Shown here in pieces: positions 23,089 through 40,875 of a stretch of DNA of 64,000 nucleotides. Location of the stretch: NCBI RefSeq assembly GCF_017591435.1, contig NC_059279.1, positions 3,869,501-3,933,500 of the forward strand, read 5' to 3'. Made by a program: the position numbers and the translations under genes. This stretch comes from Portunus trituberculatus (Eukaryota > Arthropoda > Malacostraca > Decapoda > Portunidae). The notes beneath the pieces are model-generated. The model saw only the letters and a program-made list of their open reading frames with translations. It was not told where the DNA came from and ran no database searches. Position 1 is the stretch's first letter. Each line of letters opens with the position of its first letter.

Positions 23089-24012
23089 CAAACTACTTAA
23101 ATACTAAAAATTATCCCAAAGCACACCATAATAACATGCAACATCTCAAAATGCCCCCAAACACACAAAACTCACAAGAAACACCCAGCTAGTATACATC
23201 CCCACACACACCCAGAAGATTCTTCACGCCTTCCTAAACCACTTGAAATACTATTAGCTAATCTAAAACACACTCAAAACACCATATAACCACCCCACTA
23301 AACACACCCAAATACTCAAGCCTATCTCCAAACCACTCTCAAGATAGTAAAATTTCCCTAAAACATCTTAACACACACTAAAACAATCAAAATGCATAAA
23401 AAATACACATATAACACCCCAAATAACCTGCACCACTACCAAACATTTAAAATGTATCCGAAGAAACACCAAAATTCATCACAAAGTTTAGCAATATTAC
23501 AAGGGAGACTTAACTAAATATTATGGCTTCGCTCCTCTTCTTCCGTTTCTCCTTTTCCTTTCTTCTTCGTCCTCCTCCTTTGTTTCTCCTTTTTTCTTCC
23601 TTCTTTTGCTTCCATCTGTACATGTGAGCCTAGAGACACATCAATACACTTAGAGATCACAAGATATTAGGCAAAAAATTGAGGAAGCGGAAGTGGCTTG
23701 GCTGCTCCTCTTCTCTTTTTCTTTCGTATCTCCTCATCCTCTTTTATTTCGATACTTTCTTTTTTTTCTTTCTTCAGTTGCCATCTACAGACCTGAACCT
23801 AGAAACACAGGAAGACACGCAGAAATCATTAGATATTAAGCAAAATATTGACGAACTGGCAGTGGTGAAACAAAGAGGAGATGGAAGGGACGGTCCGGCC
23901 CGGGCGGCACTTTTTGCGAGTAGCAGTTTTGGTCGTCATAGCTGTCAATAAGCCTGTACGTGCTATTGATTATTAGACCTAAGCTCATATTCTTGATACA
24001 CAAGCCTAGATG

Positions 24013-24515
<503 letters not shown>

Positions 24516-24587
24516 GTAGTAAACCCAGTCCTCAAAACAGCACACGCAAGAGCCATCAAAGGCTGAAGTAGTGATGGTGGTGGTGCT

Positions 24588-24624
24588 ATGTAGTAGTAGT
24601 ACTAGTAGTAGTAGTAGTAGTAGC

Positions 24625-24655
<31 letters not shown>

Positions 24656-24687
24656 CGTAGTGCTGGCGGTGGTGCTGGAGGTGGTAA

Positions 24688-24726
<39 letters not shown>

Positions 24727-24750
24727 CATCAATAATAATAATAGTAGTGG
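24588..24750. repeat. (TAG)n/(AGT)n trinucleotide array
   Basis: Interrupted TAG tracts at about 24593-24655 and 24690-24727 plus AAT and TGG units to about 24757. Non-coding. Confidence 0.9.
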
Positions 24751-24765
24751 TGGTGGTGGGGACAG

Positions 24766-24805
<40 letters not shown>

Positions 24806-24807
<2 letters not shown>

Positions 24808-25098
24808 GCGTAGTGTAGCGGTTAGCACGCTCGCCTCACAATCGCGAAGGCCGGGTTCGAGTCCCGGTAAGCGGCGAGGCATATGGACAAGCCTCTTAAT
24901 GTGTGGCCCCTGTTCACCTAGCAGTAAATAGGTACGGGATGCAACTCGAGGGGTTGTGGCCTCGCTTTCCCGGTGTGTGTTGTGTGTTGATGTGGTCTCA
25001 GTCCTACCCGAAGATCGGTCTATGAACTCTGAGCTCGCTTCGTAATGGGGAAGACTGACTGGGTGACCAGCAGACGACCGAGGTGAATTACACACACA
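24806..25098 (+). mobile_element. tRNA-derived SINE, subfamily B, copy 1
   Basis: tRNA-like head with tagtgtagcgg (A box), a loop ctcacaa reading CAC (valine-like) and a perfect B box ggttcgagtcc. The body is gcggcgaggcatatggacaa, cctcttaatgtgtggcccct, gttcacctagcag and ccgaagatcggtctatga. It ends gtgaattacacacaca. From gttcacctagcag onward the body is homologous to subfamily A; the linker after the head differs. Preceded by (AC)n at about 24769-24805. Confidence 0.9.
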
Positions 25099-25396
25099 CC
25101 GCGTATAGTGTAGTGGTTAGCACGCTCGACTCACAATCGAGAGGCCCGGGTTCGAGTCCAGGAAAGCGGCGAGGCAAATGGGCAAGCCTCTTAATGTGTG
25201 GCCCCTGTTCACCTAGCAGTAAATATATGCGGGATGTAACTCGAGGGGTTGTGGCCTCGCTTTCCCGGTGTGTGTTGTGTGTGATGTGGTCTCAGTCCTA
25301 CCCGAAGATCGGTCTATGAGCTCTGAGCTCGCTCCGTAATGGGGAAGACTGGCTGGGTGACCAACGGGCGACCGAGGTGAATTACACACACACACT
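25099..25396 (+). mobile_element. SINE subfamily B, copy 2
   Basis: Direct tandem neighbour of copy 1, separated by the short (AC)n tail. The anticodon arm ctcga-ctcacaa-tcgag is fully paired here and again reads CAC. The body matches copy 1 with scattered substitutions, then gtgaattacacacacacaca. Confidence 0.9.
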
Positions 25397-25399
25397 TGA

Positions 25400-26890
25400 A
25401 AAACTCCCAAATTAACAGTCACACACACGTCACACCTGCACACACTTTGAAAATGTTTAATGACACTCCATATATTACTTATAATGCTTATAATTATTGC
25501 ATATCGCAAAATTGAAGGGGACAATAAATTTAATATTTTCCCGTTTTGTAGCCTAGTACACATTACATAATCACTCGTTCGTTGAAGTTTGTTGCATTTA
25601 GAAGTGAATAGCTAGTGTTTTAGGCCTTGTGATGTTAGTTGAAGAAAAGTAGTTATGTTACAGAGCCGATTCGTTGTCTTTTTTTTTCCAGATGGAAGGA
25701 AAGATACAGGCATGCAGACAGATTGGTTATGTTTGTTTGAAGGTTGTTACATTAAGAAGATACGAACGTAGAGTAACAGGCCATAACATGGTTAAGACAT
25801 TCTTGATCAAAATGACATATTATAGTGAATGAGCACATTAACAGTGAGGAACCAGCAGGATTCACATTACTTAATACCTAACCATATCATTCTTATTAGT
25901 ACGAATATAAGTAGTACAGGACAAGTTATACTACCTATCTATGCAGTAGTATAAATACCACCCTGATGGCAAACTTTCTTTTCAAGTAATATGCTAGTTA
26001 ATAAGGCGACTGTGGCTACATTAAGACAGGCAGCGGCGCCACGTTGCCACACACCCTCTCACTACCACTCTACTAGTACTCTTCAGTCTTTCGTGAAAGT
26101 AGGTGTGCGAGTTAGCAGTTACTACTACATTTGATTATAAAGCCTCCGTTTGATTTGACACGGGATTTCAAGAGTGTTTTTGGGATTTTAGTGTCATATT
26201 AACAATATTTCTACACTCAAACGGCTCTAATTCAAGTGACTCGTACGGGATTTCAGAAGTGTTTTTTAAGGTTCTAGTGACAATAAAAAGACTGCGTTGA
26301 TGTCTCCACGTTTCCAATTCATCTTATTACTGGGCAAGCCAGGAAACCTAACCACAGAATCAGGACTACATTATCAAAGTGAGTATCTATTTAAGGAGAG
26401 CCACATCCAAGGGATAACTCAAGATAAATCATCAAATGCCTTTCGTGCCATTTTTAAATGATTTTTATGTAAGGTAGATGGGGGGGGGGTTCACTCGACA
26501 GCAGACCCCGCGGCCATCTTGGATATCAGCTCTTTCCTGCCTTATCTCTCAATGATATAGGTATGCCTTGCCACAACATGCAACCGCGTTCCTAAGCTTT
26601 CATATCAGCCATTGAGACACAACCGCCATGGCCAGGTTTAAGTTTGGTGAAGGTTTAAATGAGGTACAAGGGGAGGGGGAGGATCGATCCCTCCACTGCC
26701 CAGCCACCGTCTTGGATATTCCTACCCCGGCCTGCACAGAAACCATGATTATTTTCTTTATTCCTAGACAATTCATTTTGACTGAATAGTAAGATCTAAT
26801 GATTTCTACAAGTATTTCGCTGTGGTTGAAGTGATTTCCGTGCGTGTTTGGGGCGTAGCATGTTGTTGTTGGTGTTTTTTTAATTTATTT
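25400..26890. repeat. Intergenic with two imperfect duplications
   Basis: No gene. A ~115 bp imperfect tandem pair lies at about 26155-26285 (acgggatttcaagagtgttt and acgggatttcagaagtgttt). A second pair about 195 bp apart is centred on gccatcttggatat (26512) and accgtcttggatat (26707). The remainder is AT-rich. Confidence 0.5.
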
Positions 26891-26892
26891 TT

Positions 26893-26899
26893 TATTTTT

Positions 26900-26969
<70 letters not shown>
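26893..26969. repeat. (TG)n microsatellite
   Basis: About 35 TG units with one A interruption near the left end. Confidence 0.95.
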
Positions 26970-27510
26970 TAAATAAAGGTGTTTTTGGCGCTAAATTTTC
27001 AGGAGCGTCCTGGAAAAAATTTTGTGCGAGTCAGTATCAAGATATTATTGTTTAAAAAAAAAATAGTTGGTATTTCAAAGTGTTTCATTTGCCTGGTCAG
27101 TGGAATTAGTGGAGAGCAGAACTGTGTTCTAACGGTGTTAATAATATAATAGTTTTTTTTTTTTTCATGCCCCTGTGAATGATTTATATCTGGCTCTGAC
27201 TCCCTCAAAAGTTTTGAAAAAGACTGTTCATACCTTTTAAAGCGTGTTTCGTTCCTTTGAAGTGAGAATGGGCGGACACTTAATTTTCTTTTCAAAAGGG
27301 GGGTCATTGTTACAACAATGTATTTGTAGTTCTCTTGAAAAATCTTTAATATTACTGGGATTTGGAACCTCTCTATATTTTTGGTATTAGTCAAAATATG
27401 TGCCAAGTCAGAATATGTAAAGCATTCGGATCTGGCGGTATTTTTTCGAGAGGTCATTTTCAAAATTATTTGCCTTGCCAGGCAAAAATACTAGCTATAC
27501 ACCACTGGGT

Positions 27511-27511
<1 letters not shown>

Positions 27512-27549
<38 letters not shown>

Positions 27550-29938
27550 AAAGTCATCCGTGGGACTCTGATTCCTATCTTTCCCTAATTCTTGACAAGA
27601 CATGTTTAGGTTTAGAGAAACATATAATTGTTACGTCTGTTTATATCCCACCAAGTAATTATAGATATTTCAAGGGAGAAAATTTGTCACCAATTCTGTT
27701 TTCTTTACTTTACAAATAAAGAAAACAGAATTGGTGACAAATTTTCTCCCTGTCTCACACCACTACAATTTGCAAAATAATCAGAATATTCCTGGTTACA
27801 AAAGACACAAGACTTAATATTACTATACATATTCTTAATAACTCTCATAATCCTACCATCAATCCCTGCCCTCAGTAATTTGTACCACAAACCATCCCTC
27901 CAGACAAGATCAAAAAGCTTTTCTATAATCAATATACAAGCAAAATAATTTCTTTTTCCTGTGTAAAAACAAGTCAGTCAAATTTTTTATTACGAAAACA
28001 TGGTCAACAGTGGAATAGCCTTGTCTAAATCCTGCCTGAATTTCTTTGATAATCTGATTTTCCTCACAAAATTATGCCAATCTTACATTTAACAAAGAAG
28101 TTAATAACTTTCCTAAACAGCTTAAGAGTGTGATTCCTCTGTAATTATTCACCTCACTGACATCTCTGACATTCTTATAGATTATAGGTACAATTATAGA
28201 TTATATAGGTACAATGATTCCAACCAACCAATCATCTGGTATGTCTCCTGTATCCAGAATTTTGTTAAACAATTTAACATACAAAGGACACATTACCTCT
28301 TTTGTGCTCTTAATATATTCATTTATGACATCATCAATGCCACCAGCTTTATTGTTCTTAAGCTTACTAATGCATTATAGTACTTCGTCTTCAGTTACTT
28401 CCTTATTTAATAAGGCATTAGCATTAAGATCAATATTCACTTCTATATTTTCATTACTCTGTTCTGATTCACCTAGACGTATATCAGATTTTTCTTTGTT
28501 TGTTGCAAAATTTGCCAATATAATCTAGAATCTTTGCTTTTGGCATTTCTCAGCTTTGAGATGAAATTTTGTTTTTCTTTATTGAAGATCATTTGTTGAA
28601 TAATGATTGTGATTTTGTTCAAATAGGTGAGGAATGGATTGACTCTATGCTTAAAGTACTTGTTCTCATGTATGCTGACGACACTGTTATTCTAGCTGAA
28701 GATGAAAGAGGTATGAGTAATGCATTTAAAGCTATGGAAACATACTGTGACAGGTGGAAATTAGATATAAACTGTAGAAAAACCAAAATCACAGTGTTTA
28801 CAAAGAGAAAAGATATTGCAAGAAATTATAATTTTCAATTCAAGGGAGAACAAATCGAAATTGTAGATGAATATAAATATTTGGGTGTAACTTTGAATTA
28901 TAATGGAAGCTTTAAGGTATGTCAAGAGAATCTTTGTCACCAAGGAAGGAGGACAATGTACAGCTTGATTGCAAAGTGTCGAAAACTTAATTTGCCAATT
29001 GATTTACAACTAGAACTTTTTGATACAATGGTATTACCTATAATAACGTATGGCTGTGAGATTTTGGGGTATAGGGTGTACAAAGTAATTGAGGTTGTAC
29101 ATTTGACTTTTCTTAAGTATATACTTGGTGTTAGAAAGACCACCTGTAATTCTATGGTGTATGGAGAGCTAGGTAAATACCCTGTTATTACTCATATTAA
29201 AAGTAGAATTTTAGGTTATTGGGTAAGGTTAATTAATGGTAAGCAAAGAAAACTGAGTTGTATAATGTATAAGTGTCTCTTGAAACTGCATGATGAAAAT
29301 AGTTTTAAGTCACCTTGGATAAAATTTGTAAAATCTCTATTAGATCATTCAGGCATGTCAGGTGTGTGGCTTGAACAAAATTGAAGTAACCCTTTGTGGG
29401 TGAAATTAGCCTTTGGAAGAAATGTTAAGGACCAGTGGATCACAGAGTGGAACGCAACATTACATAATAAAACATCATGTAGTGCATATATCTCCTATAA
29501 AGATGCAGGATTATCTGTTAAAATTACCAAAACACGGAAGAATCACCTTGTGTAGATTTAGAACTGGCAATCACAGATTACCTATCGTTACCGGTAGATA
29601 TAATAATACCCCAAGAGAAAATAGACTTTGCACAAAATGTGAAGAAAATGAGGTAGGTGATGAATACCATGTTTTGTTAATATGTAAAAATCAAGAAATA
29701 ATGAGGCTTAGGAAACAACTTTTACCTATGTACTACATAAACAACCCAAACCAAATTAAATTTGTCAGACTGCTTCAGGATAATGGGTTTGAAATTCTGA
29801 ATAATTTAGCTATGTTCGCCAAGGCAGTAAAAAAGTTATTTTTGTAATACAAGTATGTTCTAAATGAAAATTGTAATTGCAAATTGTGATTGGAGGATGT
29901 GCTCCATACTTTGTAAAAAGTCTGAGCCAAAATAAATC

Positions 29939-29970
<32 letters not shown>
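27512..29970 (+). mobile_element. LINE copy with inverted internal section, bounded by (TC)n
   Basis: 27547-27673 plus encodes an endonuclease piece (ending TSVYIPPSNYRYF). 27674-27707 encodes GENLSPILFSL. 27717-28560 is inverted: on the minus strand it encodes the N-terminal reverse transcriptase, including the NNYRGITLLSCLGKLL-type, EIQAGFRQGYSTVDHVF and SGVRQGENLSPILFSLF blocks. From 28569 the plus strand resumes with the catalytic VLMYADDTVILAED, EYKYLGVTLNYNG and the thumb region. A stop at about 29384 splits it from 29413-29847 (RFRTGNHRLPIVTGRY; CTKCEENEVGDEYHVLLICK). The 3' end is aataaatctaatc followed by (TC)n. (TC)n lies on both sides (27512-27546 and 29942-29969). Non-functional. 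Confidence 0.85.
27674..27750. repeat. 34 bp perfect hairpin at the LINE inversion point
   Basis: Arms 27674-27707 and 27717-27750 are perfect reverse complements with a 9-base loop (ctttacaaa). Both arms encode the same reverse transcriptase block in opposite orientation, so the arm is a short duplication made at the inversion breakpoint. Confidence 0.95.
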
Positions 29971-29972
<2 letters not shown>

Positions 29973-29974
29973 CT

Positions 29975-30700
29975 GGATACGAAATATAATCGTTCGACTA
30001 AGTAATTACTGTATATGAAAGGAATGACATGACATAACACACTTTGGCAGTCTTGTTGGAGATGACATAAGAGCATTTGGTTTGCTAATAGATAAATGGT
30101 AACATCCTTATTACTCTTCCTCCTTGTCAATCAATGTCATTTGGGCTGCGGAACCAGTGTATTAGGTAATGCTTGTCTCTGTATTGCAGCACCACATATG
30201 CTTTACTGGCTTACTTTCTTTCGTAATCATTGTTTAATCAGTATCAAGCGAACAGTCTTTTGCTATTTTACCGTTGCTATTTTTGGCCTCCAATGCTCTC
30301 TATGAGAAACTCTTCAGACAGCTTTGTCCATAGATAAACAACAGAACAACTCATCTTTTGCCAATTTCAACTAATAAGTTGTCTTTGGAGGTAGATACGC
30401 ATGGGTTACAATCACAAAAAAATTAATAGTATACTATATAGTGCTTATTTATAAGAATGTTATCATTAATATTATTTAGGAAACCTTGTAAATGCCAGTA
30501 TCTACAGATGAATGAAGTAGAGTATAATACAATCATGTGTACTGCAGGCAGGCTTGTATCCATTATTTAAAGAAATTGCACAAATGATATATAAAAAGTT
30601 CATTCATACTGGTCATTGGTCAATAGCATTCACCGATTTAGCGTTGCCATATCACCATCATTTCTTTGTCCTCTGATTGGTAGATATCCTATTACGTCAC
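29975..30700. other. Intergenic, no gene seen
   Basis: AT-rich with no family resemblance in any frame. Confidence 0.5.
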
Positions 30701-30707
30701 AATATAG

Positions 30708-30781
<74 letters not shown>

Positions 30782-32045
30782 TGCACACCCTAACCACTTA
30801 AAACATTCAAAACTAACCCAAGCACACTCAAAACACCACGCAACACCTCAAAATGCACCAAAATGCACCTAAGACTCGCTAAAAAACATCCGATATACGT
30901 CAAAATCACCCCGAACCAGCCAAATTCACAGACAAACTACTTACAACACTCAAAAGTAATCCAAAACACACTTATAAAACCAAACAACACCTTAAAGGCA
31001 CCAAAACACACAACACCACTATACGCCCAAATCACCCCCACACACACCCAATCCATTTAAATAACTCAAAACTAACATGAAACACACTCAAAATACCATG
31101 TAACACCTCAAAATTTACCACGATACACCTGAAACTCACTAGAAACACTTAATATAAACCAAAATCCCCCTCACACACCCAAACAACTTACAATACTTAA
31201 TATCATCCCCTACCACACTCAAAAAACCATGCAATTCCTCAAAATGCCCCTAACCACACCTAAAACTCACTAGGAATACCCAGTATATACCTAAATCACC
31301 TCCACACACATCCAAAAGACTCCTAACACACACCTACACAGCTTAAAACACTCAAAATTAACCTAAACCCACACTCAAAACACCACATAACCCCTCAAAA
31401 TACTCCGAAAACACACGCAAAACATGCAAATACATCTAAATTCACATACTCAAGGTACGTAAAATAAACCTAAAAGGCCTAAAACACACTGAAAACACGC
31501 AAAATGCACCTACAACATACTCATAACATCCTGCAACACTATTGTATACACTTGAAACACCCCAAATATATCCCAAAAACAATAGTATGCATTATAAAAA
31601 ACGTTAAGATTAAAAGGGACACTTAAGGAAATATTACACCTTGGCTCTTTCTCCTATTCCGCTTTTTTTTTCTCATTTCTTCTTCATCCTTCTTCATTGT
31701 TTCTCCTTCGTCTTCCTTCTATTGCTTCCATCTACATCCCAGAGCCTAGAAACACACCAAAACACTAGGTGTTAGACAAAATATTAAGGAAATGGTGAGT
31801 GACTTAAGTATTGTGGGTTGGTTGCTGCTCCTCTTCCTTCTCCCTTTCTCTTTCCTTCCTCCTTACTCTCCTTTATTTCTTCTTTCTTCCTCATTCTGCT
31901 GCCAATATTTACACACCTGAACGTAGACACATACGAAAACGCGTAGAAATCACTAGATATTAGGTAAAATATTGACGAACTGGGGTGTTGGAAAAGAGGC
32001 GCCAGCCCGGGGCTATGATGATTCACCACCAGGGCTGTGGTCATC
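30700..32045 (+). repeat. Modular composite repeat, copy 2
   Basis: (TA)n at about 30711-30778 is followed by at least five degenerate C/A-rich units of about 120-155 bp marked by cactcaaaacaccacgcaac (about 30827), acttataaaaccaaacaaca (30969), cactcaaaataccatgtaac (31086), cactcaaaaaaccatgcaat (31216) and cactcaaaacaccacataac (31372). Two pyrimidine-rich units at about 31635-31800 and 31820-31985 then match those of copy 1, including gaaatcactagatattaggt and aaatattgacgaactgg. Ends in a GC-rich block (gcgccagcccggggc). Same orientation as copy 1; no rRNA insert. Confidence 0.75.
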
Positions 32046-33225
32046 AGAGAGAACGGGAACGGGGATGACTCGGCTAAATTACGTAAATGATTTGATTTAA
32101 AAATTGACTTTTAGAAAAAATGAAGCCACGGCCGAATACATGACATTTTATGAGGTGATAAATATTTAAACTAATTTTCAAAATATCAAAATATCTCCAG
32201 CTCAACTAGTTTAAAAAATTTCTAAGTTAATTACGTTAAAAGTATAAAACATTTTCAACAATAACTTTCCTAAAACGTCCTGGAAAGTCAAGCCATTTTC
32301 ACATGGCGAGTATTTTACCACATTTCACGGAGTCTGAGCTATCTTTTAAGGCATTCTACAGGGACTTACACCGAGAAGTGGAAACGTGAGCAAATAAGAT
32401 AAAGAAAATTAAGACTTTTGTTCAACAACACCAAACACCATTTCAAAGTTCACATATTTATCTCAATAGATTGAATTCAAACTTAAAAGAGCATAGACGA
32501 TTCTTTGATACCATAAAGGCTCACTTATAGCTTCAAATAAAAAAGCTCAAAATGGAAATTGAAATTTTGACCGTTAAAAAGCCTTTAACATACGCCATAA
32601 AACACCACTAAACGCTACATATTTACCCAATACAGGCGCGAAAAACACTTCAAACACAACGAAACATTTATAGAAACCATAAAAACATACCATGGAAGCG
32701 TAATATTACCGTTAGAAAATATATAAAAAAAAAAAAAGTATTTGACCCCGCAGGCTGCCTGGGGGAGGGTGATGGCTTGTGGGGACCGCAGGGGGAGGCT
32801 GCCCGGAGGCAACACCGGGAACAACGGTGGCGAACCTCCATATGTTGTTTTATCATCTCAACAAGCCAAAATTAAGCCATATAGGGAACTTTTGACTATG
32901 GGATATGAAATGGTAGACTGGTGACTGTATTCTGACACACGTTTAGCTTACGGTAAGTGAAGGAAGCAAATATCAGCTGTTAATACTGACGTTATACCCA
33001 TCACCTTTTAATATTTGCTTACTGTTTTCACTCTCATATGTAAAGGAAACCTAAAAATAAGTGAATGGCCTTATAAATACCTTTATTTAATGAAGATAAG
33101 GCAGTGTGCAGGGTTGTGGCGAAGGCTTGCACTGCTTGTCTTGCCGCTTGGTGCTTGGTGCTGGTGCTTAATTGGTGCTTGATGCTGCTTGAAAATTATC
33201 GGTAATATAGCAACACTTCATTTCA
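32046..33225. other. Intergenic with a GC-rich island
   Basis: Mostly AT-rich. A GC-rich block lies at about 32745-32835, with short open frames on both strands that I cannot assign. No gene supported. Confidence 0.35.
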
Positions 33226-33226
33226 C

Positions 33227-38107
<4,881 letters not shown>

Positions 38108-38190
<83 letters not shown>

Positions 38191-38432
38191 CACAAGCCAG
38201 AGCACCGGCCGGGTGGAGATATTTGGGTGTGTCTCCTTTCACGTGTAGCCCCTGTTCACCTAGCAGTGAGTAGGTACGGGATGTAAATCGAGGAGTTGTG
38301 ACCTTGTTGTCCCGGTGTGTGGTGTGTGTCTAGTCTCAGGCCTATCCGAAGATCGGAAATAATGAGCTCTGAGCTCGTTCTGTAGGATAACGTCTGGCTG
38401 TCTCGTCAGAGACTGCAGCAGATCAAACAGTG

Positions 38433-38503
<71 letters not shown>
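38108..38503 (+). mobile_element. SINE subfamily A, copy 3, between two long (CA)n tracts
   Basis: The SINE is 38188-38433, beginning in the anticodon arm (cttcacaagccag), with much of the tRNA head then missing (agcaccggccgggtggagat). The body continues as in the 11 kb copies. (AC)40 lies directly before (38108-38187) and (AC)34 directly after (38435-38503). Confidence 0.9.
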
Positions 38504-38506
<3 letters not shown>

Positions 38507-38623
38507 TGATACAGCACTTATAATAAGATATGGCTTAATACTGAAGAGCAGGATGATTGCTTGAGTTAACAGTCTTGCATCCTTGTACAGGTGTGTTGGG
38601 CAAGAGCGCCCTAGGCCAGCACA

Positions 38624-40788
38624 ATGAATAGGGCACGTGCAATGTCATACCTCCTGTCTCGGGCTTCTCCTGGGATCCCCCTGGGAGCAGCAAGAGCTTT
38701 GATGCTCAGTGCCACGAGGAGTAAAGCCTCAGCACCGCCATCAGCAGCACTAGCAGCAGAACCGTTCCTCAATGGGTCATCCTCAAACTATGTGGAGGAA
38801 ATGTACACAGCCTGGCTCAGTGACCCAAAGAGTGTCCATCAGGTAAGTCTAGGAAAAAACTTGATTTTCATGAGGTGTTTTTAGTTGTTTTAATGCATTG
38901 ATTGAAGAAATGGTTTTGTTGTTGTTTATTTGTTATTCTTTGTGTAATGACAAGTGTGTAGTTTAGATTGAGGAAATGCTTGTTATTTTATTGCTTTCAT
39001 TGCTTTTGTATTTCTAAGGTTTTAAGGGATGGAATTAAAAATATTTATATTTTCTAGTAGAACAGAGGTTCTTAACCTGGGATTCGTGAATCCCCAAGGG
39101 TTCGCAAGATGATTTCCTGGGGTACTTGGATGGCTGATGTAATAATATTCTTTGAAGTGCCATTGCATATGGAGTTAATTTCATTCACTAAATTAACATT
39201 CCAGGGGTAGCTACTTGGATTTATCATTTCTGATCCAATAATATCATTTGCAGTACCGATGCATATTAAGTTAGGTCACTGAATTAACATTCTGCTCGAT
39301 GTCAGATTACTGGGGGCTCGCGTGGATGGTCTTATAACTTAGGGAGTTTGTAGTGATAAAAAGGTTGAGAACCCTTGAAGTAGACCCCTTCATATTTGGC
39401 TTTGTTAATTTAAGAAAATGAGCAACATAAGGAATGACTTGAGAGGCTCAATTAATAGCAAATTTTTTCCAGTCTTGGGACACATTTTTCCGAAATGCTG
39501 CATCTGGTGCTCGACCTGGTGAGGCGTACACTGCCCCCCCGTCCCTTGCCGAACCACAGGCCAACCATGTGCCCCTCACATCCCTCGCCCCGGCCCTTGC
39601 CTCCTCCCAGATGGTCTCTGATGCTCCTATATCCGACAAAGTGATAGATGACCATCTGGCAGTACAGGGCATCATTAGGGCTTATCAGGTGAGTCAGACA
39701 TTCCATACTTATTTATGCAGTAATTCTTCCATCTTTGTGATTTTCTATTTTTAGTTGGATGATATTTTATATTTTTATAGCCAGGGAATTATGTATGTTA
39801 TGTTTCTGTTTGTATTATTACAATGAATTATTATTATTGGCTGATAGATGGCACCACTCAGTTCTGTGCTTCAAAGGAGTATGATGACCAGTTCTTTCTC
39901 TGTTGCCTTTAATCTTTGCTGAGCAATACATAAACAAGGCTTGGTAAACACAGGAGTGGACAGTCTTCCCAGAAAAAATCCAGCTGTAAGTGGGATTCAT
40001 ATTAGGATTTCCTGCATTACAGTAAGATGTGTTGCTGCCTGAACACACATACACAGGGGGCAAAGTGAAAGTATTATTGTGTTATCATGCCTCAACAAGA
40101 CATCTATGATTAAAAAATTTGTATGATGTGCAAGTGTTTGAATGTTGCCATGAATGGAATAGATGAAGATAGATAACAATATTGATAAATTCTTGTAGGT
40201 ATGAACCGATTAGTGATAAGATTAGAAATTTAGCGCTTTAAGTGAGATAGTACATTGTGTAGTTTGATACTTATTAGTTATGAAATAAAAGACTGAGAAT
40301 ATATCAAAACAGTATGAAATTATGCTTTACTAGATCAACATGATATTAGGGATGTGGAAATGAAGTAGATAAGTTAACTATAATAGTGATTTATTACTTT
40401 TTAATTCATACATAAAGTGTGTGTGGATGATGCTGTATGAGAGTTGTATGAGCATGTCATTTTGAATACTTTAAATGCATGCACTATAAATGTTTTGTCT
40501 CTATATCATGTTTATGAAATCAATTTGATTATTCATAAAAAATGCATCCATATATCCACATTTTTGTTTCTTTTTCTCTCTTTTTTTCTTTTCTTTGAGA
40601 GGAAAATTTAGCTAACTCCAGAATTGTTGACATGTGATTAAATGTTTATGTTTGTTATATTGCTACGTTATTGTCACAATTAAGTTCTGCATTGTGAACA
40701 ATAATTCCCTAAATATTTGTTGATTGATTTATTACTGTCCAGGATTGTTGGGTTGTGATTAAATGTTGCTTTATTATTAATTGCACTT

Positions 40789-40875
<87 letters not shown>

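Larger units (their letters stand above)
22640..23955 (+). repeat. Modular composite repeat, copy 1
   Basis: Modules in order: C/A-rich degenerate minisatellite (motif actcaaaacaccatgcar), (AT)n at 22797-22852, an rRNA-like insert, more of the minisatellite to about 23500, then two tandem ~170 bp units each with a pyrimidine-rich tract (ctcctcttcttcc type) followed by gcctagaaacaca and agatattaggcaaaatattg. It ends in a GC-rich block (gacggtccggcccgggcggc). The same order recurs at 30.7-32.05 kb without the rRNA piece. Confidence 0.75.

Noticed and set aside
30780..31600. CRISPR-like array of regularly spaced repeats
   Set aside because: Units are degenerate, variable in length (about 117-156 bp) and low-complexity, in a eukaryotic genome; this is a minisatellite.
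32742..32924. 60-residue frame ending in an AKIKPYRELLTMGYEMVDW-like segment
   Set aside because: Short and unassigned; a GC-rich island adjacent to an A run. Could be a decayed repeat but cannot be supported as a gene.
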